This document shows positions 10,175 through 18,606 of a stretch of DNA of 64,000 bases, in pieces; position 1 is the stretch's first letter; each line of letters starts with the position of its first letter. Source of the DNA: Tetradesmus obliquus (lineage: Eukaryota > Chlorophyta > Chlorophyceae > Sphaeropleales > Scenedesmaceae); assembly GCA_030272155.1 (NCBI GenBank), contig CP126196.1, positions 5,022,501-5,086,500 of the forward strand. Direction: 5' to 3'. A program made the position numbers and the translations under genes. The notes under the pieces were generated by a model. That model made no database searches. It saw only the letters and a program-made list of their open reading frames with translations, and was not told the DNA's origin.

Positions 10175-12460
10175 TTCATACCGCAGGATGTCAAGCCTGG
10201 CAAGGCGCGCGTGATCAGATGCCTCGTGGAGGCCATGGCGCAGCCCAACTCACTGAGATTGCTTCTGCTTTCATACCACATAATGTGAAGCCTCACAGGG
10301 CGTGCGTGATCAGCTGCGTGCGGGAGACTGATTGCTGCGCCTGCCGCTGCTGCTGCTGCTGCTGCTGCTGCTTTCATTCCGCAGGATGTGAAGCCTGGCA
10401 AGGCGCGCGTGATCACCTGCCTGGTGGAGGCCATGGCGCAGCCCAACTTTGGCGCGGAGTGCCGCGCGGAGCTGCAGCAGCGGCAGAGCGCCGTGAAGAA
10501 CGACTACAGGTTGGTGATGCAAGATTGGCTGCTGGTGCTGTTGCTTGCGGATTACATGGACTCATTTCAGTGTGAACGCTGCATGCCTGCTGTGTTGCTT
10601 GCCCACCCTGAGATATGACATCGGCGCCCGGAACGGTTGCCGTCAGGACATCACTATATCAGTTGCCACTACAGACTGGTTGCTATCATCCTCGCCATCA
10701 ACATCATCATGCTGGATGTGATGCCGCAGGTACGACATTGGCGTCATGACGGGTTGCCGTGACGACATCGAGGCGTTCTGCGCGGAGGAGAAGACCAAGC
10801 TGCGCGGCAACGCCACTGTGCTGCGCTGCCTGGTGGCCAACTTCGACAAGACAGGTGCGCAAGAGCATGTGCTCGACTGTTTTTGTGTTGCTAGCGCTCC
10901 CGCCAGCAGCTGCTGGGACGTTGGCTCGCAGCCACGGTGGTGGGCTGGCTGGTGGCCAACTTTGTCAAGACAGGTGCGCATGGTGCTGTGTGTTCTGTGC
11001 GGCTGGGCGAGCAGTGTGCACTGGCGCTTCAAGGCTCTGTGTGTGGCAGCGTGACAGCACGAGTTTTGGGGCTGTTGTTGCATGCGGTTGACACTGCTGC
11101 TGGCGGGCAGCACCTCTTTTCATTTACAGTGCTAATGCTGCTGCAGCTGGGTGCTGAATCTCCTATTTGTTTTACTGGGTACGTCCTGCCAGGCGTTGGT
11201 AATGTTTTGCAGTGTGCTTCGCGTTAGATACTATACGCCAGACCACTCATTGCTGCTGCTGCTGCTGCTGCCGCTGCTGCAGGCGAGTCGTGCCAGGCTG
11301 AGATGAGCCGCGCGGTGCGCTTTGCGCTGTGGGACTACACACTACACCGCAGGCTGCTAACACTGCTGCTGCTGCTGCTGCTGCTGCTGCAGGCGAGTCG
11401 TGCCAGGCTGAGATGAGCCGCGCGGTGCGCTTTGCGCTGTGGGACTACACCGCGGGCCAGGCGCTGACGCAGGAGTGTGACGCTGACGTGGACGCCTTCT
11501 GCCCCAAGGTGGGTCGAGGTTTAAATTTTATGCGAACAGGTTGTCTTCTGTATTCATCAAGTTGGGCAGGGATTTGGTGTAACTTGACAAATGAAACCTG
11601 CCGGGCAGCATGTGTATAGCCTAGTCGCGCAGACGCAGCTGACGCGGGAGTGCGATGCTGACGTGGACGCCTTCTGCCCCAAGGTGCGTCAGATGATTCA
11701 TTCAATTTGAATCTTCGGCCCTGCTGGCATCACGTGTACAGCCTAGTCATGCGGCAGCAGCGGATGGGGGTGTGACGCGCTGATGTGGATGCACTCGGCC
11801 CCAAGGTGTGCTCATGTGTGGGCATGCCGCTGCGCCAAAACATTTTTTTACTGCTTGATTTGAGCGGTTCGCAATGTTGGCTTGTCCCTGTAGCACAAAG
11901 TGCGTCACGCATGAGCGGTGCAACCGCATTCAATTGGTGATCAATTCAATTCAATTGCCAAATAATCAAGTCAACTGCCAATCAATTCGAGCTAGTTGCC
12001 TCCTGCGATCATCTTGCTTACCTTTCGTGCTGTGTTGTCGTGCTCGCTGCTGCTGCTGCTGCAGGGTGCCAAGGCGCGCCCCGGCGGTATGTTCACAATC
12101 GGCGCTGTGGGACGCTGCCTAAGCAAGGCCTTAGTACAGGCCAAGTCCCTGGCACCCAAATGCAGGCAGCTGGTGCTTGTTGCAGCGCCTAAGGACAGCC
12201 GAGTGTACCTGCGGTACCCTGAGAGCACCAGTGCGCTAATCACAAAGATAGCAGAGCTGCAGCGGGCAGCAGGGCTTGAGGCGGTGCTGGTGGACCCTTA
12301 TCGAAGGGATGGAGGCAGTGTGACGGTGACTGGCTGGGTGGCGCTTGCGTGCATTGTGAGTTTGATTTTGGTGAGTGTGGGGGGTGTGGTGATGCTGGCG
12401 CGGCGGCTGAGTGGCGCGGACAAGCCGCACACGCACTATGTGAAGAGCGGCGACGCTTGA
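2309..12460 (+). CDS. GLG1: Golgi apparatus protein 1 (GLG1/ESL-1/MG-160) homologue, cysteine-rich type I membrane protein
   Basis: Nineteen exons keep phase throughout: 2309-2492, 2583-2696, 2790-2876, 3063-3147, 3398-3458, 3665-3769, 4280-4444, 5220-5314, 5581-5733, 6247-6358, 6901-6984, 7425-7544, 7925-8122, 8597-8744, 9287-9447, 10385-10509, 10730-10854, 11393-11508, 12065-12460 (877 aa). A signal peptide (LLLLCLLASSASA) is followed by a short Ala/Pro linker and twelve GLG1-type units. Each has a C-x7-C motif such as CKADAAAFC, CKDDAAKFC, CRDDIEAFC and CDADVDAFC, alternating with CL and C partners. Near the C terminus lie one transmembrane helix (WVALACIVSLILVSVGGVV) and a short basic tail. 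In animals the family resides in the Golgi and binds secreted ligands; the algal role is unknown. Least certain are the first donor (2492 versus a GTCAGG near 2546) and the acceptor of exon 7. Nearly every intron carries exon-edge echoes. Confidence 0.9.
4597..4712 (+). repeat. Echo of GLG1 exon 7 3' end
   Basis: Contains a copy of the KGVEPGHMRVQ-coding end of exon 7 at about 4597-4637. A scrambled, diverged copy of the VEKEAAGDIRLN segment follows at about 4680-4712. Confidence 0.6.
4856..5160 (+). repeat. Acceptor-side echo array before GLG1 exon 8 (three copies)
   Basis: Copies begin at 4856, 4984 and 5112, each just after a TTGCAG or TGCAG acceptor. They repeat the first about 50 bases of exon 8 (ECLEDAMDKAGF). 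The true, complete exon is the fourth and last copy at 5220. The second and third copies share a variant (GCATACCAGTAGCTTCGCC tail), so one arose from the other. Confidence 0.9.
5331..5389 (+). repeat. (CTG)n tract in GLG1 intron 8
   Basis: About 19 uninterrupted CTG triplets on the sense strand within intron 5315-5580, just after the donor region. Confidence 0.95.
5801..5851 (+). repeat. Donor-side echo of GLG1 exon 9
   Basis: Repeats the last about 48 bases of exon 9 (CLQQFKEELASDACR) and ends in CAG|GT like the true donor at 5733. A CAG tract follows at 5863-5892. Confidence 0.85.
7326..7367 (+). repeat. Acceptor-side echo of GLG1 exon 12
   Basis: After a CTG tract and TTAG acceptor, repeats the first 42 bases of exon 12 (VKMAEDIDFKYPTR) about 100 bases upstream of the complete exon at 7425. 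Confidence 0.9.
7795..7852 (+). repeat. Acceptor-side echo of GLG1 exon 13
   Basis: Repeats the first about 58 bases of exon 13 (SRLDDEDMSPECKAEVVRD) after CCGCTGCAG. It contains several third-position differences from the complete exon at 7925, then diverges. Confidence 0.9.
8188..8438 (+). repeat. Donor-side echo array after GLG1 exon 13 (three copies)
   Basis: Copies at about 8188-8230, 8288-8338 and 8389-8438 repeat the exon end coding DKEGQMCGGVVLQCLQ and end in CTGCAG|GTGCGG, GTGCGG and GTGAGT. The true donor is at 8122. The third copy has a TAG in place of a CAG codon, so it could not be read through in frame. Confidence 0.9.
8795..8962 (+). repeat. Donor-side echoes after GLG1 exon 14
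   Basis: 8795-8861 repeats the end of exon 14 (DVILAEACRGDVDKYCKDVQP) with its CCAG|GTGCGC donor. 8934-8962 is a shorter, more diverged copy. Confidence 0.85.
9526..9941 (+). repeat. Donor-side echo array after GLG1 exon 15 (three or four copies)
   Basis: Copies at about 9526-9576, 9659-9715 and 9796-9846 repeat KLAKVCSEERAVYCK and end in CAAG|GTG; a remnant lies at 9921-9941. One copy has an in-frame TAG inside the motif. Confidence 0.88.
10084..10330 (+). repeat. Acceptor-side echo array before GLG1 exon 16 (three copies)
   Basis: Copies start near 10084, 10187 and 10279. Each follows a CTG tract and/or a TTTCATA..CAG acceptor-like run and repeats DVKPGKARVI. The complete exon starts at 10385, preceded by CTG triplets at 10344-10372. 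Confidence 0.9.
10617..10975 (+). repeat. Echoes of both edges of GLG1 exon 17
   Basis: 10617-10652 is a diverged copy of the exon 17 start (YDIGVMTGCRDDI), upstream of the exon. 10940-10975 is a copy of its end (LVANFDKTG) with an ACAG|GTGCGC donor, downstream. Confidence 0.75.
11284..11806 (+). repeat. Echoes of both edges of GLG1 exon 18
   Basis: 11284-11340 repeats the start of exon 18 (GESCQAEMSRAVRFALWDYT) almost exactly, behind its own CTG tract. 11637-11684 and 11755-11806 repeat the exon end (ECDADVDAFCPK) with CCAAG|GTG donors; the last is heavily diverged. Confidence 0.9.
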
Positions 12461-12806
12461 GACGCGTGGTCGTGGTGATACTTGGGTGGGTGGTGGTGAT
12501 GCTTAGATGGGCTATATTTAGATAGATAGAGGCGAGGGGTGGCGAGGGGTCAGAGCTGCGAGAGGGGCTGCGCTGCGGACAAACGGATGTATGTTTTGAC
12601 TGACCAGTGACAGCTTGGCACAGGCTTGCCAGCATGCAGAGTCCTGCCTGCTGTCTGACAGCCAGTATGGGGCCTGTTTGGGCTGCGTGCATGCATGACG
12701 AAGACACCTTGATTCGACTGTATTACTTGCCCATGACGGCAGCAGGGATTGCATGGGCGGTTTGGCGGCGGTGTGGCCACAGCAATGGCATGTAGTGGTA
12801 CAAGTT

Positions 12807-12811
12807 TGTAA
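12807..12811 (+). promoter_or_regulatory. TGTAA polyadenylation signal of GLG1
   Basis: TGTAA 347 bases after the GLG1 stop, within the usual range of long algal 3' UTRs. Confidence 0.5.
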
Positions 12812-13537
12812 CGTGCAGGCCTGCACAGTCTCAGATACTTGCAAGCTGTTGCTGCCTTCATAGTGCCTCGCCTGTGATGATAGTGGCTCGACTCAAGGCC
12901 ATAGAAGCAGTGCCAGCTGCCGGCTGCTGCTCTACCCTGAAGTGGCTCAGCTTAAGCTGAGACTGCTGCACATTCTCCAGCTGTAAACCTCCGCTGCCTA
13001 ACCAGCAAACTAGCAACTACTACCGGCAGGGACTGGCAAAAGGCTCGTGCGCAGTCTTCAACTGCTGAGCGTGGGTGGCTATACTATAGGCCTGAGGCGT
13101 TGCCAACATTGGCAACCTTGTGAATCAAGCACCTTGAGTGACGCTTTTGGCGCATGATGCAGGCTGCTGCAACATGCAGCCATGACTGACCCTCAACAGA
13201 CAGCCTGCCTTCAGACTGCTGCCTTGCCATGATTTGCCTAATCAAATCAGCGGCTTGAGTTCAGCCTGCCGTACTGTACTGCAATGTGTATAGTGTGCTG
13301 TCACTGACACTGTTTAAAAAGTGCATTCATGTTCGGACACCAAAACTTTTTGATTGCACCAGAATTGCGTGTGATGGGAGAGACGGTTATGCTTGCATGA
13401 CCAAAGTTGATCTCACACACAGAGGTTTTCATGGGTTTGAACCTTATTTGAGTGACAGCCCGAGCTGAGCTGTTTGCAGCTTCGAATCTTTTCAGGTGTC
13501 AGTGGTGGCGTATGCCGCGTGAGTACACCAGTGTAAC

Positions 13538-13562
13538 CCCTCTCTCTCTCTCTCTCTCTCTC
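13538..13562. repeat. (TC)n microsatellite
   Basis: About eleven TC dinucleotides in an intergenic stretch. Confidence 0.95.
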
Positions 13563-14797
13563 GCTGCGCAGCTGACGTTTGGACGGTGGCAGCTGATCTG
13601 GTGGCAGCATCAGCCTGCAGTTGCTGCCACACAATGTGCTGATGCCCGGCTCAAGTAGTCTACTGTTACAAGCACTGCTTTGCCACTGGGCAAAAGCCTG
13701 GAATAAACAAGAACCCTGAAACACACCCTAAGCACAAGTCATATGCACCACAGTGCTGCAGCTCACATTATTGAGCCGCACGCGGCTGCTGCTGCTGATT
13801 ATGATAACGGGAATGTCAAGCACTGTTAGTGCAGCATGTATGCTGAAAGGTGCTACGCAGGAAAGACTTCATGCGTATGCTGAACCAGCAGTGCAGGCAA
13901 ACCTGCCACCGTCAGTGCCCGCACAGCTGCTGCAGTGCCAGCATGCAGTCAAAGCAGTCAAAGCGGTCAAACATAACTCAAACGCAAATAACATACTGCA
14001 CTACGCTAGTCAATGCGCTGGCAACCTGTCCGGTGGATAGGTATATGCATGTGTATGGTGCACGTGCATCCACCAGTTGCCGTCATATCAGTACGCTGCT
14101 GCACACGCAGCAGCCAAATGCCGATAGATTGCAGCGTATGCAATGCTTCTCCTGCAGGGGAGGAGGCATGAACTGCTGAACCTGCCCCCGCCCCAGCCCA
14201 CGCACATGTTTGCGCAGCCGCAGGCCCAGCCACCTCACGCCAATACACACAATGTGCTGGCACTCCAACCCATGACTTGACAGAGGCGATGCGCGGCTAC
14301 TGCCGCAAAATTACAGGTTCAGGGCCGCAGCCACCCCCAACCTTCTCGCCTGCACGCCTCTGTGCTTTCCGCGCTTGCTGCCTGCGCCAAAGTAACTCCT
14401 TGGATCAGTGTGTCAGCACCGCCCTTGTCAGCCCTGTACATAACTGCACACAACACACGTGCGCGCCCGGCAGCATTCACAGACGTTCCAACCACACACC
14501 TGCAGCGCCTTACGTATGTCATTCATTGCCTGGCCATTGTAAGTACGCCAGTCACACATCCCACGCGCAAGGACCAGCTACCGCAGCTGACTCGAAACAG
14601 CGTCAGCAGCTGCCCGCTGCCACCACTGCTCTGATTCAGTTGCAGCTTCAAACAGCTGTTTGCAGCCCTGGGCCCTGCGGCGCTCTTCCATGCAACCACA
14701 CGCAGCAGTTGCAGCTGCTGCTGATATCACACATGCACTGAGGTGTGCGCCGGCAGCAGTTTGCCTGCCGGCTGCCCCATGCCGTCACTCCAACATT

Positions 14798-14802
14798 TTA
14801 CA
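14798..14802 (-). promoter_or_regulatory. TGTAA polyadenylation signal (minus strand)
   Basis: TTACA on the plus strand, i.e. TGTAA 456 bases downstream of the stop of the 15258-17912 gene. Confidence 0.4.
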
Positions 14803-15257
14803 CACAGTGCATCCCAGCAACATACATACATTGTCAAACACCCTCCCATACAGCCCTGGCATTGTCGCCTGCTGACTGCTGCTGCAGCAAGCTAGCCAGC
14901 GTATGCGCTTGCACATGCAGATAGGGGGGGCTCAGCATGCACCGTTGCCAGTGTATGACGTACCATACGGCCACGTCATTCATGCAAAGTAGCCGGCTAG
15001 CTGATGCATGCACACCGAACATACAGCCTGTAAGCCACACCAAGCAGTGCTGGCCCAATGATGCCTCTCCCCCAGCTGCAAACACAGTGCTGCACAACAA
15101 GCAACACACACACGCATACGTGACAGGAATACACACACATACCCTGCTGCAGCATGTTGCCAGTTGAGTGCGTCTACCAACAACTGCTGCACTGGCGCTT
15201 GCAGCTGTGCAGCTCTCCGCCGCCTGTCCAAAACTCCTTGCCATTAACCGCTGGACT

Positions 15258-16368
15258 TTAGAAGTCCTGGCGTGAGGTGGCGGTGATAGGCACGCCGTGG
15301 CTGCCACTGCTTGCCATCTCTTTCCGACGGGCAGCCGCCTTTGCCTCTGCTGCAGCCGCGACCTTCTGTGCATGACGCTTCTTGCTGATAATGCAGAAGG
15401 CCAGCAGACCTCCAATAAGCAGCAGACCGCCCACCACCCCAGCCACAACGCCGCCGATGAGTGCGGCCTTGCTGTTGGATGTGCGTGTGTCAATGCGCTC
15501 GTCGTATGTGCGCAGCATGTTGGCGCGGTTGGAGTAGTCAAGGGAGCACATCTGAGCCATGTTGACGGGGCACAGGCGCGTGTCGGGTGCGCTGATGTTG
15601 CGCACCCACATGCAGGTGCTGTTGCTGAGCACGGTCCAGGGCTCTGAGGACACGTCTGCAGCAGCAGCAGCAGCAGCAGGCAAGGGTGAGGTGAGCTCTC
15701 AGCTGATGCGCTACAGCAGGGTGCTACCTGCGATTATACCTGCAAGTTGGTGAGCATGTGTACGGTTGCTCTGCCTGCCAGGCTGCCGTGCAAAACAACA
15801 TAACTGCTGCTGGTCCGTCTGCCGTCCACAAGGCACTCTCCAATCTAAATCCAGGTAAGCAGCACCAAACCAACGAGCTGCACCTCCAGCAGCCACGCAC
15901 CTCCATACACCGGCGTGTCTGGCGCTTGCACGGCAAGGCTGGATGCTCAAGGAGCGCCTGACACTGTGCATTCACATCACAACAACACCAGAATCTTCAC
16001 AACTCCAACAGCCGTGCAGCGCACCTCCATACACCGGTGTGTCTGGCACCTTCATGGCGATGCTCTGCGTGTCATAGTCCCCATAAGGCAGCAGCAGCAG
16101 GTCCTCAGCCGTGCGCTGCGTGTTGAACACCAGCATATCTGCCATGCTCCTGTGGCCCGGGCTGAGTGGGGTGGACCCATCTTCCTGAACGACCTGGTCT
16201 GTGATCATGCCGCTGTTGCGTGTGGGCGTTCCGCTGCCCCAGATTGCATTGCGCATTGAGACAACAGGTGTGCCATAGTAGCTTGCCAGGGCAGCGTATT
16301 GGGGGGCCTCAGGGGTGAGGTAGAAGGGAGTGGAGCCGTTGCCCATGCCGTTGACCATCGACTATAAC

Positions 16369-16422
<54 letters not shown>

Positions 16423-16527
16423 CAGCAAGGAAGGGTGCAAACAGGGTCAGCTCCAAGTCATTCCAAGTCGGCACCAAACAGACAGTTCAGTACAACCCCT
16501 GTTACTAGGAGGGGGGTGAGCCCTGCC

Positions 16528-16565
<38 letters not shown>

Positions 16566-17912
16566 GGTTCTGGCCACCTGCCAAGCTAGCCCGATGTACA
16601 GCACCCCTTGCCGCCCTTGTAACTGCTGTTACACCCCTGCTTTTGCGCAAACACTCCTTTCACCCAGCCACTCCGGCTGCCAGCAGGGTTCTGGCAGGGT
16701 TCAAAAAACGCTCCTCACCTGCGTCAAGATCACAACTCTCCCTCTCAAAACCCCCCCCATACCCTGCAAAACCCTCCTCACCTGTGTCAAGATCAGCGCG
16801 GGCGTCTTTTCCGCACCCAGGATGCCCCGCAGCAGAATCTCGTACGCCTTTGCATTGTGGCCATCGATCAGGCTCGCATCCATGCCCACTCCATCATTCG
16901 CAGTCATCTCAAGCAGCACCAGATCAGCATCCTTTGGCAGGTAGCTGCTGAGGCACTCCGCCACCACAGCAGATGGCGCAATACCTGCGCTGCTGCGCAC
17001 AGGCTCGACGCGCGCATTGGGAAAGGCCCGCTTGAGGTACTTCACATACAGCGCAAAAAAGTCATCACTTCCGGGGCTCGATGCGTCGCTGCCGTTTGTT
17101 GCCACGCCGCCAATGGCCACGATTTTGATGGGGTTGCCGCGCTGCAGGTCGTGCACCACGCGGCGCATGCGGGCATTGCCGGCCTGGTATACGTTTGAGG
17201 ACTGGATCTGCTTCAACGGTGTGGCGAAGGAGTAGTCAAGCACGCTGCGCAGCGTGTCGCCCGTGATCTGTTGTTACAAGTGTTACATATGCGGCGGGAA
17301 ATGACAAGTGACAGTGGCGGCAGTGCGTCAGACGGAGGTCAGGGCAGCAGCGGCTGTCCGCTGAAGCATGAATGCAGGAGGCTGCGTGCACAAATGCTAC
17401 TAGGCTAACCCCCCACAGGTGCTGCTTGCTGTTGCTGCTGCCGTTGCTGAGCGTGAGCTACTTGACCAGCAACATTCAATATCGGCTGCTGCTGGATTGA
17501 TCATGCCAGGCAATGAGGGTGCTGCTGTGCTGCCGCCACATCCGCTGCATGAGCTCTGCCAACTGCTGCACTGCTTGGTTTGCCAGTAGCTGCAGGGCTA
17601 CTGACTCAAGTGGCAAAGCATCTGGCTCGCCAACATGCTCAAAGCTGCTGCAGGACTGCTCTTGCAGCATCACTTGTCAGGGTGGCCAAGGTAACCACTG
17701 CTGCTGCCAATGTGTGTCGGTTCCCTGTACATTCACCAGGACGACACCAGCCAACTGACCTGACTTCCGATTCTGATGTTCTGCCGCTGCATGTTGTAAG
17801 TCGCCCATTCCTTGCTGATTGCGTTTGGCGACTGAGGTGCAGCGCTTATGCTGAGGATGCTTGCGGCCAGCACCAGACAAAACGTCACGCGGGCAGCACC
17901 AGCAGGAGCCAT
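15258..17912 (-). CDS. Membrane-anchored SGNH-hydrolase-like protein lacking catalytic residues (pseudoenzyme)
   Basis: Four exons in phase, in coding order 17912-17760, 17267-16782, 16361-16025, 15655-15258 (457 aa). Residues 1-24 form a signal peptide (VTFCLVLAASILSISAA). The body aligns by eye with the SGNH paralogues at 18607 and 46862: TLRSVL, MRRVVHDL, VAIGG, ANDG and SMVNGM blocks. Block I, GGSxTxG in the paralogues, reads GGVATNG here (residues 104-110), so the nucleophile serine is gone. The block V D-x-x-H-P is replaced by a GSTPLSPGH stretch, so the catalytic His is also missing. The C terminus has no Cys-rich module. Instead it has an extracellular segment with three Cys, a transmembrane helix at about 389-416 (Gly/Val/Leu) and a basic tail (SKKRHAQK). 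A receptor or scaffold role is inference. Confidence 0.82.
15886..15936 (-). repeat. Donor-side echo of exon 3 of the SGNH-like pseudoenzyme gene
   Basis: Copy of the VPDTPVYGG-coding exon end followed by GTGCGT, lying in the intron downstream (in transcript direction) of the true donor at 16025. Confidence 0.8.
16370..16424 (-). repeat. CTG tract (sense) before exon 3 acceptor
   Basis: About 17 CAG triplets on the plus strand, which is CTG on the sense strand, directly upstream of the acceptor at 16362-16363. Confidence 0.95.
16529..16566 (-). repeat. CAG tract (sense) in the same intron
   Basis: About 12 CTG triplets on the plus strand, i.e. CAG in the transcript, donor-proximal in intron 16781-16362. 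It is complementary to the CTG tract at 16370-16424. Confidence 0.95.
16710..16733 (-). repeat. Donor-side echo of exon 2 of the pseudoenzyme gene
   Basis: Repeats the exon end coding ILTQ with its CAG|GTGAGG donor about 70 bases downstream of the true donor at 16782. Confidence 0.75.
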
Positions 17913-18606
17913 CACTGCTGCCGATTGCTCCCTCACACGCTGCTGTGTTATGATGAACACGTCTATAAGGGCTACTAGTGCGCCACACTCAGTCGCTGCT
18001 GTTGCGTCAGCGTGCCTGCTTCACTCCTTGCGCACTGCCGATGGCTATGGGTGCCTCTGTCTGGCTGCCACTGCACTGGGGTGCTCAAAGTGTAGCTAAT
18101 GTAGTTCCAGCAACATATGAAAAACGTCGAAGCGTGCGATGTCGCTTTCGACCCTGTAGTGTGGCCAGTAGATGCAGCTGCGCGAGACGGACACGAGTGA
18201 CCAGCAGAGGAATGTGCTTTACAAACTTTCCAAAAGTCTCTCAAACAAAAGCACAAGACCTGACCACGCAGTGCATGCATGTAGATGCGTAGTGCGCTCC
18301 CAACTGTTGTTGCAAACCGGTGTCACCAGGCTGTTGCGAACAAAACTGACAGCCCTCAGCTCTTCCAGCCTTTTGTGTGTCATAGTGTCAATACATTCCA
18401 TTGTCGGGATTTAAAAGTGCACCTGCAGACGCTCGTCACCCCGTGTGCACCGATTCCGCACGGTGATTGCAGCAGCTGAACGAAAGCAGGCATCACTCTC
18501 ACTACTCAAGCCCTATTCTCTTTCCATAGTCGGTTACAGAACATTTTACGGGCAGGGTAGTCAGCAACGCTTTCCATACTCGTTCCCCCTGGCGGGTGTG
18601 CACACC
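17913..18606. promoter_or_regulatory. Shared upstream region of two divergent SGNH genes
   Basis: Only 694 bases separate the two start codons, so the paralogues may share a bidirectional promoter. No clear TATA box or repeated operator is seen. Confidence 0.55.

Larger units (their letters stand above)
12461..15257. other. Intergenic region with convergent 3' ends
   Basis: Lies between the stops of GLG1 (+) and the membrane SGNH-like gene (-). A (TC)n microsatellite sits at about 13538-13562. No open frame has family signatures; an ORF near 13753-14040 begins with a hydrophobic stretch but lacks supporting features. TGTAA motifs for both genes are listed separately. Confidence 0.6.

Noticed and set aside
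13753-14040. Small secreted protein with hydrophobic leader
   Set aside because: No Kozak-like context, splice evidence, Cys pattern or poly(A) support; the chance of such an ORF is high here.
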